Source: an uncultured Chitinophagaceae bacterium
Lineage (GTDB): Bacteria; Bacteroidota; Bacteroidia; Chitinophagales; Chitinophagaceae
Length of the DNA: 64,000 nt
Direction: 5' to 3'
Assembly (NCBI GenBank): GCA_937981995.1
Contig: CALJNC010000036.1
Span: 1-64,000 of the forward strand
The notes beneath the pieces were generated by a model that was not told the DNA's origin, made no database searches, and saw only the letters and a list, made by a program, of their open reading frames with translations. Every line of letters begins with the position of its first letter. Within the stretch, counting starts at the first letter, position 1. Both the position numbers and the translations under genes were made by a program. Shown here one piece after another: positions 9,506-18,418 of the stretch.

Positions 9506-10822
9506 TTACACCCTACGAATATCCGCACCCAAAGCATTCAAACGCTCATCAATACGTTCGTAGCCACGATCAATTTGCTGGATATTTTGGATTTTACTTT
9601 TACCCTCTGCGCTCATGGCAGCTATCAATAGCGCTAATCCTGCACGTATATCAGGGCTAACCATTGAGTTACGTCGTAATGGAAACTCTTTATTTAAACC
9701 TACTACAACCGCACGATGTGGATCACACAAAACAATTTGTGCACCCATATCAATCAACTTATCAGTAAAGAATAATCTGCTCTCAAACATTTTTTGATGA
9801 AAGAGTACCGTTCCTTTTGCTTGGGTAGCAACTACCAAAGCAATACTTACTAAATCAGGTGTAAAGCCTGGCCAAGGATGATCATAAATGGTAAGTATAG
9901 AACCATCAATGAATTTTTTAATTTTATAATTTTTTTGCGCTGGAATATGAATGTCATTCCCGTCCACTTTCATTTTAATGCCTAGCTTTTGAAACATATC
10001 AGGAATGATTCCTAGATGTTTTACATCTGCATTTTTAATAGTCAATTCGCTACCCGTCATGGCGGCCATTCCTATAAAAGAGCCTACCTCAATCATATCG
10101 GCTAGTACCGTATGCTCAGTAGAATGTAATGTTTTTACATCTACACCTTCAATCGTCAAAAGATTAGAACCTACTCCGCTAATATTTGCGCCCATGCGGT
10201 TTAGTAATCTACAAAGTTGTTGCAAATAAGGCTCACAAGCGGCATTGTAAATTCTCGTTTTACCTTCGGCACAAATAGCGCTCATTACAATATTAGCAGT
10301 ACCCGTTACAGAGGGTTCCTCCATTAAAATATAAGAGCCTTTTAAACCTTTGGTTTCTAAAGTAAAAACATGCTCCGTTTTATCATAATCGGTTTGCACA
10401 TTTAATTTTTCAAAACCATTAATGTGTGTATCTAATCTTCGTCTACCAATTTTATCTCCACCTGGTTGAGGGATATAAGCTTTTTTATAACGTGCTAATA
10501 AAGGACCCGCTAGCATAACCGAACCTCTTAACTTGCCTGATTTTTTCTTAAACTCATCGCTTATTAAGTAATCCAAGTTTATGTCTGTAGCTTCAAAAGA
10601 ATAAGCATTTGTACTTAAACGTTCTACAACTACGCCCATATCTTTTAATAATTGAATGAGCATACGCACATCCAAAATATCAGGAATATTGTTTATGGTA
10701 ATTTTTTCTGGCGTAAGAACAACAGCTGCAATCACTTGCAATGCCTCATTCTTAGCTCCCTGTGGTGTAATTTCTCCGCTGAGTTTTTTACCCCCAACTA
10801 TTTCAAAAGTATCTGAAGCCAT
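9506..10822 (-). CDS. murA: UDP-N-acetylglucosamine 1-carboxyvinyltransferase
   Basis: 'GAKNEALQVIAA', 'PGGDKIGRRRLDTHINGF', 'SVTGTANIVMSAICAEG', 'PWPGFTPDL'; catalytic Cys position is Asp. Confidence 0.95.
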   Translation of the reverse strand: MASDTFEIVGGKKLSGEITPQGAKNEALQVIAAVVLTPEKITINNIPDILDVRMLIQLLKDMGVVVERLSTNAYSFEATDINLDYLISDEFKKKSGKLRGSVMLAGPLLARYKKAYIPQPGGDKIGRRRLDTHINGFEKLNVQTDYDKTEHVFTLETKGLKGSYILMEEPSVTGTANIVMSAICAEGKTRIYNAACEPYLQQLCRLLNRMGANISGVGSNLLTIEGVDVKTLHSTEHTVLADMIEVGSFIGMAAMTGSELTIKNADVKHLGIIPDMFQKLGIKMKVDGNDIHIPAQKNYKIKKFIDGSILTIYDHPWPGFTPDLVSIALVVATQAKGTVLFHQKMFESRLFFTDKLIDMGAQIVLCDPHRAVVVGLNKEFPLRRNSMVSPDIRAGLALLIAAMSAEGKSKIQNIQQIDRGYERIDERLNALGADIRRV

Positions 10823-10825
10823 GGC

Positions 10826-11515
10826 TTATCTACGGTAGTTTTTTCTGTTACGATTATTGTTGTTATTGGATCGGCGATGCTTGTTATGGTTATTGCCTTT
10901 CTTTTTCTTTTTAAAGTTTACCTTATTATTATTTTCAGAAAAACTTTTATGATTAATAATTGGACCATCACCACCATCTACAAAATCAGAAAATCGACCT
11001 GGCTCAAAATTTAATTTCCCGCCGCTCATTTGCTTTAGCTCCTCTTTAATATTGTCATCATGCATTTTTTCGCCATGCCAATTATTATACGCTATTCGCA
11101 TAAAAAGTGCAAGCGTATGTATGTAGCCTACTTTCTTTTCTTCATCTGTTTCAGCAATTGCTTTTTGCAATAGCAATTCGAATTTTTTTCCTAAATGCTT
11201 AAAGTCTAATTTTTGTTTTGGATAAGGTAGCACTTCGGGCTTAGCCTGCTTCGTCTCAGCTGTAGGTATTTCATAAGGGCTTTCTACCTCTAGCTTATAT
11301 TCACTCATCATAATCATATGGTCCCATAGCTTGTGTTTTGGATCTTCCATACTTTTAGTACTTGGGTTTAAAATCCCCATTACATCTACTACAGCCTCTG
11401 CAGCTAATTGTCTTTTTTCTTGATCTTCAATCGTCAAAAGATGGTCTATCATCTTCTGCACGCCACGCCCATATTCCTTGATGGACATCTTCTCTCTACT
11501 CGTATTGTATTGCAT
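10826..11515 (-). CDS. DUF4290 family protein with Asn/Lys/Arg-rich C-terminal tail
   Basis: 'EYGRGVQKMIDHLLTIEDQEKRQLAAEAVVDVMGILNPS', 'HKLWDHMIMMSEY'; adjacent to murA; tail 'KKKKKGNNHNKHRRSNNNNNRNRKNYRR'. Confidence 0.8.
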   Translation of the reverse strand: MQYNTSREKMSIKEYGRGVQKMIDHLLTIEDQEKRQLAAEAVVDVMGILNPSTKSMEDPKHKLWDHMIMMSEYKLEVESPYEIPTAETKQAKPEVLPYPKQKLDFKHLGKKFELLLQKAIAETDEEKKVGYIHTLALFMRIAYNNWHGEKMHDDNIKEELKQMSGGKLNFEPGRFSDFVDGGDGPIINHKSFSENNNKVNFKKKKKGNNHNKHRRSNNNNNRNRKNYRR

Positions 11516-11651
11516 AAAATTTATTGAAAACTGGACCCACAACCGCAGGTCTGCTTAGGCTGTAAATATATTCAATCTTTTTCGATGTGCAAAGCGAGAT
11601 CTCTAGATAAAAAAGTATGCTATTGCCTTTTAATTAGAATTTAAGAATAAA

Positions 11652-12305
11652 CTAAAACCGATAACCTAAGCGTACACCATAATTAAATAGCCCACCAAAA
11701 TCATCAAGATAATGACGATAAAACACATCACTCGCTAACACTACCCTATCTTTCCAAAAATAACAACCAAAACCTATAGATAGTAAGTACCCATAATAAC
11801 TTTCTGAAACATCATATCCAGTACTAGAAGTTATATGATTTGTACCAGGTACGAGATACAATGTTTCCATATATGTATTAATTCCTTTAGCATACGAAAA
11901 TCCCAATTCTCCCTTTAAGAAGTTCAAAATGCCATTTAACTTGAAATCTCTTTTTAAGCTAGCATCAAAATATCGATATTTCGATCTGTAAACGATTTCA
12001 CCAATGAAGGAAGTATCCCAAAGTGCCGCTTCTTGTAAAAAAGGTAAGCCTTTATCACTACTATTAATATTTTTAGCTGTGACAGAATAAGATAGACTTG
12101 CCGAATAATTAGAAAGTACCTTCAAAGAATATTTTAATCCTATAGGTCCATCCAATGGAGTTTTATCATAATTATAAGTATTGGGAATGTAATACCCCCC
12201 AGCAATAAGCGAAACTTCATTTTTCTTCTGTGCAAATGAGAGCAATGAGCCACAAAGAAATAAAACTATAATAAAAACAATTCTCATTTTAATGGATGTA
12301 AACAA
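11652..12305 (-). CDS. Outer-membrane beta-barrel-like protein
   Basis: Signal peptide, alternating aromatic strands, terminal 'YGVRLGYRF'. Confidence 0.55.
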   Translation of the reverse strand: MFTSIKMRIVFIIVLFLCGSLLSFAQKKNEVSLIAGGYYIPNTYNYDKTPLDGPIGLKYSLKVLSNYSASLSYSVTAKNINSSDKGLPFLQEAALWDTSFIGEIVYRSKYRYFDASLKRDFKLNGILNFLKGELGFSYAKGINTYMETLYLVPGTNHITSSTGYDVSESYYGYLLSIGFGCYFWKDRVVLASDVFYRHYLDDFGGLFNYGVRLGYRF

Positions 12306-12326
12306 ACTAAATATACAGAGTTATTC

Positions 12327-14633
12327 CTATTTCCGTATAACTAATTTATGTTTTGTCATTGATTTATGATTGCTCAATTGTAAAATATATACACCCGATG
12401 ATAAGTGACTAATGTCAACTATTTCTTTCAAATTTGTTATTTCTCCATTAACAACAGTCTTTCCCGTTAAGTCAAGTATTTGATAATCAGATTGAACATT
12501 ACTATCCGATAGTATTATATTTATTTGACTCGAAGCTGGATTTGGATAAATCCGTTCTAAAATTGGAGCTTGTCCATCGTTTGATTGAAACTTATTCATG
12601 GGTGAAATATTATCCGTTGGGGTCCAATTTTGATGACTAAAGTGCACTATTTTATTAGCTACATACTCTTCTCCATTGTCGTTAGTATATGTGGCTGAAA
12701 CAGTTTGAGATTCAAAATTATCAAAATGAGTTACAGAAATAGAATTACCGTTTACTTCTGCAGTCCAACTCTCGGGGATAGACCAAACTACATCATTGGC
12801 ATTACTCGCTTCAATATCATTAAAGCTGATGGTATAATTTTGAGGAATACTATTAGCACTTAGAGCATCGATTACCGTATTGCCTTGAACAGAAATTTGC
12901 AAGCAAGAAGGAATAGTTATATTGTTAAACCCAACAGCCAACAGCGACTTTACTGTTTCTTTATGTTCAACCGAACAATAGCCATAAGCAGGATGATTTA
13001 TCACTGCCTGCACTGTTTGATTAGCAGCATCTGGCAGAAAAGCATTCGACCACAAATACCAATTAAAGGTTATATATGCAATTTTTTCAGCTTTAGCTAT
13101 TCCAATACCATTAACTGTTATTCCATTTTGCGTGCCTCCATTAGCAAGCAAGTAAAACCATCTGCGCCACACCCCGCCATCTGCATATCTATCAGTATTA
13201 GTCCAATTAGCATCCCAATATGATTTAGTGGAAGGTATAGGAGCAACCCAATTTCCGTTAACCTTTTTAGGGTTAATGTCTAGAGTGGGGTCATCAAAAT
13301 GTCGTAAAAAAAGACCAGTATGACTTCCTAAGGACCAGTCATTTGTATTCAAAATATGTCGTTCAATTAACTCACCAAATATATCACTATAAGCCTCGTT
13401 TAATATTCTGGACTGATGAAATCCGTTAACACCTAAATTAGAACTTGCTTTAATCATTGCATGTGTGTATTCATGCCCAATAACCTCTAGATTAACCATC
13501 GACCAACCTATTCCAGAATTTGTGGAACTAGGAGGAGAGACAGAATTATTATCATCCGTGATTTCGATTTGATCATAATTATTTATTAAGCGATTATAAA
13601 ATGCTCCTATACCAGTTTGTCCAGTTTCTTGCGGGGTAACTCCGCACTTAATTCTTATAGGTTTACCATTATAATCGGAGCCCCATCTACCATGCTTATT
13701 TAAATAGTAATCATAAGCTCCTGCCGCTGCCCAATGAGCTGAAGCTGATGATTTACGACCATTTTCAACCCAATCGTTATCGCCATCTTTTATAATGTCA
13801 TCATTCGAGTTACAAGAAGTAATATTTCTTCCCGCATCGATTAATTTATATTGTGTACAAAAAGTACAAGTTTGAGTTATGATATTTGAATGATTGCCAT
13901 CATAACATGTTTCAACAGTACCTGTACTAGAAAAAGCACTTTGGAGAGCATTCTCCGCAATAAATATTGTTCCTAACTGGGCATCAACAAAAATCCCTTC
14001 AGTACGGTAAAATGGCTCAATTGAAATAATATTTATTTGATAACAAACTTCAAAGTTGTCTGGTACCATTGCAAAATCTTCACCCCTTTTTTTTGCAATA
14101 ATTAACTCTGGAGTGGGATAATAAGATGCATCGGGGTTTCCCATGATTAGCTTATGATTTTCTTCAATTGTTGCATCTTCCCAAATATATTTTGTTGCTC
14201 CAATATGATTCTTAGCTGCATCAATAGCATTTTCTGGAGTAATTAAACCTGATACGTCAATATTCAAGCCTTTCAAGACAAATCCATTTACCGTTTGCAC
14301 AATTCCTTTATTCCCTTGTACGTTATACATTGAGCCTTCGATAGGAATACCTTTATAGTAAGCTTCATATTTGGCTTGAAAGCGACCATCTTCAGCCACA
14401 ATGTAGTTTGTACGTTGCATTGTATAATCATTTGACAAACCAAAACGAGATTTGTGAACAGTAAACAAGTCTTCTTCCGTTATTTTTTCAATTCCATCAA
14501 AATAGTACATGCCGTCTCTGAAGTATTCATCAAAAGAATTGGATTGTCCAAAGGCGGCAAAGCCTATAAAAAGTAAGAAAATTGTTGAGTAAAATTGTTT
14601 TAAGTTATTCATATTTAGACAGTTTGAATTCAA
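12327..14633 (-). CDS. M4 (thermolysin-like) metallopeptidase with T9SS C-terminal sorting domain
   Basis: Zinc motif 'VIGHEYTHA', third ligand region 'NEAYSDIFGELIE', FTP-like propeptide, C-terminal 'RIYPNPASSQINI...GVYILQLSNHKSMTKHKLVIRK'. Confidence 0.93.
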   Translation of the reverse strand: MNSNCLNMNNLKQFYSTIFLLFIGFAAFGQSNSFDEYFRDGMYYFDGIEKITEEDLFTVHKSRFGLSNDYTMQRTNYIVAEDGRFQAKYEAYYKGIPIEGSMYNVQGNKGIVQTVNGFVLKGLNIDVSGLITPENAIDAAKNHIGATKYIWEDATIEENHKLIMGNPDASYYPTPELIIAKKRGEDFAMVPDNFEVCYQINIISIEPFYRTEGIFVDAQLGTIFIAENALQSAFSSTGTVETCYDGNHSNIITQTCTFCTQYKLIDAGRNITSCNSNDDIIKDGDNDWVENGRKSSASAHWAAAGAYDYYLNKHGRWGSDYNGKPIRIKCGVTPQETGQTGIGAFYNRLINNYDQIEITDDNNSVSPPSSTNSGIGWSMVNLEVIGHEYTHAMIKASSNLGVNGFHQSRILNEAYSDIFGELIERHILNTNDWSLGSHTGLFLRHFDDPTLDINPKKVNGNWVAPIPSTKSYWDANWTNTDRYADGGVWRRWFYLLANGGTQNGITVNGIGIAKAEKIAYITFNWYLWSNAFLPDAANQTVQAVINHPAYGYCSVEHKETVKSLLAVGFNNITIPSCLQISVQGNTVIDALSANSIPQNYTISFNDIEASNANDVVWSIPESWTAEVNGNSISVTHFDNFESQTVSATYTNDNGEEYVANKIVHFSHQNWTPTDNISPMNKFQSNDGQAPILERIYPNPASSQINIILSDSNVQSDYQILDLTGKTVVNGEITNLKEIVDISHLSSGVYILQLSNHKSMTKHKLVIRK

Positions 14634-14687
14634 ATTACCTATATTATACCTGTATTGAGTCGAATAAATTATATACCATACCGCATA

Positions 14688-14704
14688 TAAGATAATTTAT
14701 CTTA
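14688..14704. promoter_or_regulatory. 17-bp palindrome, candidate operator between the M4 and XRE genes
   Basis: TAAGATAA-T-TTATCTTA, perfect inverted repeat, 11 bp upstream of the XRE ATG. Confidence 0.55.
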
Positions 14705-14710
14705 AATTTG
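14703..14710 (+). promoter_or_regulatory. Bacteroidota-type -7 box TAAATTTG
   Basis: TAnnTTTG match, 4 nt before the XRE ATG, overlapping the palindrome. Confidence 0.5.
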
Positions 14711-14714
14711 AACC

Positions 14715-15059
14715 ATGTCAGTTGAGATAGGAAAGAAAATAGCTCTAAAACGTTTTGAAAAAGGAATGATTCAAGATGCCTTAGCGAGTGAAGCTAAAAT
14801 TGCTCAAAGCAGACTTTCTGACATCGAAAATGGTAGGTCACCTAAATGGAATGAACTTGAGCAAATTGCAACTGCATTGGATATCCCCATTTCTGAATTA
14901 TTGCCTGCCAACGTTTTAAATATATCAAATAATACTTTTTCTTCTAATGAAGAAAGTGAACAGCACAATAATGTAGGTAACATTACAATCAATATCCCTC
15001 CTAATTATTTCAAAGAAATTATTACTAACGCTATTAAAGAAAGTAAGGAAAAAAATTAG
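14715..15059 (+). CDS. XRE-family HTH transcriptional regulator
   Basis: 'GKKIALKRFEKGMIQDALASEAKIAQSRLSDIENGRSPKWNELEQIATALDIPISELL'. Confidence 0.9.
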   Translation: MSVEIGKKIALKRFEKGMIQDALASEAKIAQSRLSDIENGRSPKWNELEQIATALDIPISELLPANVLNISNNTFSSNEESEQHNNVGNITINIPPNYFKEIITNAIKESKEKN

Positions 15060-15798
15060 CAAGCTCCGTGGTGAACTTGTTTTGATTTACCTGCGAAAAA
15101 ATATTTAAGGGTCGCAAAAGCATAACCACGCCTCTAGGATTTACAAGTACCCCTACTATAGATAAGCTTAGAACTAAGGAAATAATTTTTGGTTTGTTGA
15201 CATTATTTTTAAATGAATCAACCCATGCAGCAAAAAAGAAAATTCCAATAAGTACTATGCCTAAACCGTAGGCCTCATGCATATTCGTCCACAATACTTG
15301 CAATGGAATTAATGCCCATATTAATTTACTTGAAGGGTTTTTAAAATGATGAAAAAGAATATATAGATATACTACGAACAAGAAATGCGTGGTCATCTCC
15401 GGCCTGCCTATAATACGATATTCTATTAAAGCTAAGCTTATAAAAAGGGTAATCGTATTGGTAACTAGATTCGTTAAGTCAAAAAGTTTACATATTTTTT
15501 TTAGAAAAAAAACAATCCCAATCGAAGCTAAAACTTGTAATAAGAAAACACATTCAGGACCACATAATTTTGATAGCCAAGCTGCTATTACTTCAAAACC
15601 CCATTTAATATTTATCCATTCAGCACCTGCTACTGAATTACTGAACATATCAGTTTTAGGCACTTGACCATTCTCTACTATCCATTCACCCGTGCGTATT
15701 TGCCACCAGATATCTGGTTCGCGTGTTGCCTTTATTGAGAACGCAATTGCAATTAAATACGGAAAGAATCTAACAAGAAAATTCTGAACATTCTTCAC
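15034..15798 (-). pseudogene. C-terminally truncated multi-TM membrane protein ('PDIWWQIRTGEWIVENGQVPKTDMFS' family)
   Basis: N-terminal part matches a longer polytopic family as I recall it; ORF ends abruptly '...NKFTTELANFFPYFL' inside the 3' end of the XRE gene. Confidence 0.5.
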
Positions 15799-15813
15799 AT
15801 AGCTAAGGTAATA

Positions 15814-15830
15814 ATTACGAATTACGAATT
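15814..15830. repeat. Heptanucleotide repeat (ATTACGA)2+
   Basis: attacgaattacgaatt. Confidence 0.7.
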
Positions 15831-15854
15831 GTTCAATTACGACAGAGAATTCAT

Positions 15855-15882
15855 CCTATTCCCTATTCCCTATTCCCTATTC
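15855..15882. repeat. Heptanucleotide tandem repeat (CCTATTC)4
   Basis: cctattc x4, perfect. Confidence 0.9.
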
Positions 15883-15892
15883 CTAAGAAAAA

Positions 15893-17803
15893 CTAACTCA
15901 CATGTGCCTCATCTCCAAATACACTCTTTCTAAACTTAAGTGAAGGCGATTCTACAAACGCACCCAAACCTAACGAATCCCATTTTTTGTCAATCGCATC
16001 AATCGTTTCGGGATTGCTTACTATGATATTAGGCCAATCTCGTTGAAAATTATCATGCTCCTTGGTTTTGCGCGTACCATCAATAATCATCATGGCACGT
16101 TGCTTACCATTATCTAATATTTCTTCTTCTACAAAGCTATCTCGCTTAGGATCAAAATTGTTGCACACTTGCCATAAGGTAGAAGATATATCCTGCACAT
16201 CTACATAATCATCAACTATTAGTACCATTTTCACTCCTCGTAGTCCCTGCACATTAAATAAACCATCGGTCATTTTCTTTACTTGATTTGCTCTGTTTTT
16301 CTTAACAGCTAATAGCAAACACGGAATATCCATTTCAATTAAATCAGTATTCACATCTAGTATATCACCCTTACCAATTTTGAAGCTTGCTTTAATTTCT
16401 TTAGCGTTTAAATTATATTGTTCCTCTTCAAATTGTATCTCTTCCTCGTGCTTCTGTGTGCCATCAATACACATTTTACCGCCAAAGCCCATTTTGCTGC
16501 ATGAGTGATCAAGCACATCCATAGGGCCACTACTAAAGTAAATATCCTGTGCTGGATTTATATTTTTAAATACATATTGCGCCAAGGATTTATAATCTGT
16601 CAAATCTTGATTATCAACTACGGCTAGTATTTTATTAAACATCATTTGCCCGGCTCCCCACATCGCATTCATTACTTTTTGGGCTTGTCCGCCAAAAGAT
16701 TTTTCAATACTTGCCAATACTAAGTTATGAAAAACACCTTCTACCGGCATATTCATATCCTGTATTTCCGGTACCATGGTCATCTTAATAGGTGCTAAGA
16801 AAATTCGCTCGGTTGCTTTACCTATCCAAGCATCTTCTTGCGGTGGAATACCAACAATCGTACTTGGATAAACCGCTTCTTGTTTATGCGTAATACATGT
16901 AACATGAAAAATTGGATATAAATCTTTTAAAGAATAAAACCCAGTATGATCTCCAAAAGGCCCTTCAATTTTTAAGTCCTCACTTGGATCAACATAACCT
17001 TCAATAACAAAGTCAGCATCAGAAGGCACTTCTATTTCGGGTTGAGTAATACACTTTACTAGTTCTACTTTTTTCTTACGTAAAAAACCTGCCAACATAT
17101 ACTCATCTACATTCTCAGGAAGTGGCGCAGTAGCCGCATAGGTATAAGCAGGATCGCCACCTATTACACATGCCACCGGCATGCGTTTTCCTAGTTTTTT
17201 ATATTCATTAAAATGTGCTGCACTTACTTTATGCTTGTGCCAGTGCATTCCTGTACTCGTTTTGTCGTACTGCTGCATGCGGTACATTCCCACATTGCGT
17301 ATGCCGGTATTTGGCTCTTTGGTATGAATTACAGGCAAGGTTATATAACGACCTCCATCCTTGGGCCAGCAAAACATAATAGGCAATTTATCTAAATCAG
17401 GGTTCTCGTTTATTATCTCTTGACAAGCTCCTTTACCACTTTTAACCTTGGGCATCCAAGAGGCAAACTGAGCCATTTTAGGCAGCATCGCTAGTTTAGA
17501 TAATATACCCTCCTTTGGAGCCGTCATCATTTTAAAGAGGTCTTCAATTTCATCTTTTATTTGATCCAAGGATGAAACTTTTAATGCCAAACACATTCTT
17601 TTTTCACTCCCCATACTATTTATAAGTATTGGAAAATCGGTACCTGTATTTTCAAAAAGTAAGGCCTTATTATTACTTGATTTTGAAATGCGATCTACCA
17701 CTTCTGTGATCTCCAAATTGGGGTCAACAAATTCTTTAATGCGAATTAATTCTCCCTCTTTTTCTAATAAATCAATGAACTCCTGTAGGTGCTTAAATGC
17801 CAT
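15893..17803 (-). CDS. UbiD-family decarboxylase
   Basis: 'GDPAYTYAATAPLPE', 'EGPFGDHTGFYS', 'YPSTIVGIPPQEDAWIGKATERIFLAPIKM', 'DILDVNTDLIEMDIPCLL'. Confidence 0.93.
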   Translation of the reverse strand: MAFKHLQEFIDLLEKEGELIRIKEFVDPNLEITEVVDRISKSSNNKALLFENTGTDFPILINSMGSEKRMCLALKVSSLDQIKDEIEDLFKMMTAPKEGILSKLAMLPKMAQFASWMPKVKSGKGACQEIINENPDLDKLPIMFCWPKDGGRYITLPVIHTKEPNTGIRNVGMYRMQQYDKTSTGMHWHKHKVSAAHFNEYKKLGKRMPVACVIGGDPAYTYAATAPLPENVDEYMLAGFLRKKKVELVKCITQPEIEVPSDADFVIEGYVDPSEDLKIEGPFGDHTGFYSLKDLYPIFHVTCITHKQEAVYPSTIVGIPPQEDAWIGKATERIFLAPIKMTMVPEIQDMNMPVEGVFHNLVLASIEKSFGGQAQKVMNAMWGAGQMMFNKILAVVDNQDLTDYKSLAQYVFKNINPAQDIYFSSGPMDVLDHSCSKMGFGGKMCIDGTQKHEEEIQFEEEQYNLNAKEIKASFKIGKGDILDVNTDLIEMDIPCLLLAVKKNRANQVKKMTDGLFNVQGLRGVKMVLIVDDYVDVQDISSTLWQVCNNFDPKRDSFVEEEILDNGKQRAMMIIDGTRKTKEHDNFQRDWPNIIVSNPETIDAIDKKWDSLGLGAFVESPSLKFRKSVFGDEAHVS

Positions 17804-17926
17804 ACTGCAAAGTTACTGCTCAAACGTTTCAAGTATAGAAAACACAAGGAATTTCATAGCATAATTTTGGGTTTATTTATCATTCAAATTTTAACAATAA
17901 AATCAACTAGCTTGCGTTAATAATAT

Positions 17927-18145
17927 ATGCTTAAACAAATCGCTCTTTCTAACTGGGTAGTGATTTTGATCTTTCTATTTACGATAAGTATCGTTTTATT
18001 TCTTTTTTATATAGATGAAGGCTACTATAGTTTTAGTTGGATGCAAGATCCAGGAGCATGGATTGTTTTCTTTATTTATTGCAATTTATTCTTTTGGCCT
18101 TTGATTAGTTTGGCTTTTTTAATTAATTATTTTTTTAAAAAATGA
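17927..18145 (+). CDS. Small two-TM membrane protein (72 aa), tandem paralogue 1
   Basis: 'IDEGYYSFSWMQDPGAWIVFFIYCNLFFWPLISL'; 4-nt ATGA overlap with the next ORF. Confidence 0.7.
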   Translation: MLKQIALSNWVVILIFLFTISIVLFLFYIDEGYYSFSWMQDPGAWIVFFIYCNLFFWPLISLAFLINYFFKK

Positions 18146-18360
18146 AGACTCTTATTAAACAATTACCCATTTGGTATCTGACAATAATCGGGCTAGGAAT
18201 TTTAGCTTTTTTACTTTACCTAGCCTACCACGATGAAGGCTATAACAATTGGAGCTGGATGCAAGATGCAGGCAGTTGGGTTTTCCTTTTTATTGCTTGG
18301 AATGTTTTGTTTTGGTTTTTTGTGGGGATCACCTATACATTGAAAAACGTATTAAAGTAA
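18142..18360 (+). CDS. Small two-TM membrane protein (72 aa), tandem paralogue 2
   Basis: 'HDEGYNNWSWMQDAGSWVFLFIAWNVLFWFFVGI', same length and motif as the preceding ORF. Confidence 0.7.
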   Translation: MKTLIKQLPIWYLTIIGLGILAFLLYLAYHDEGYNNWSWMQDAGSWVFLFIAWNVLFWFFVGITYTLKNVLK

Positions 18361-18370
18361 AAAATAAAAC

Positions 18371-18390
18371 GTCCCGTCAAAAGACGGGAC
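18371..18390. terminator. Hairpin terminator between convergent genes
   Basis: GTCCCGTC-aaaa-GACGGGAC. Confidence 0.65.
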
Positions 18391-18418
18391 GCTGATCAAA
18401 CCAGTAGTAAATGAAAGA

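Noticed and set aside
12327-14633. M4 protease as another pseudo-enzyme
   Set aside because: HEYTH and the NEAYSD ligand region are intact
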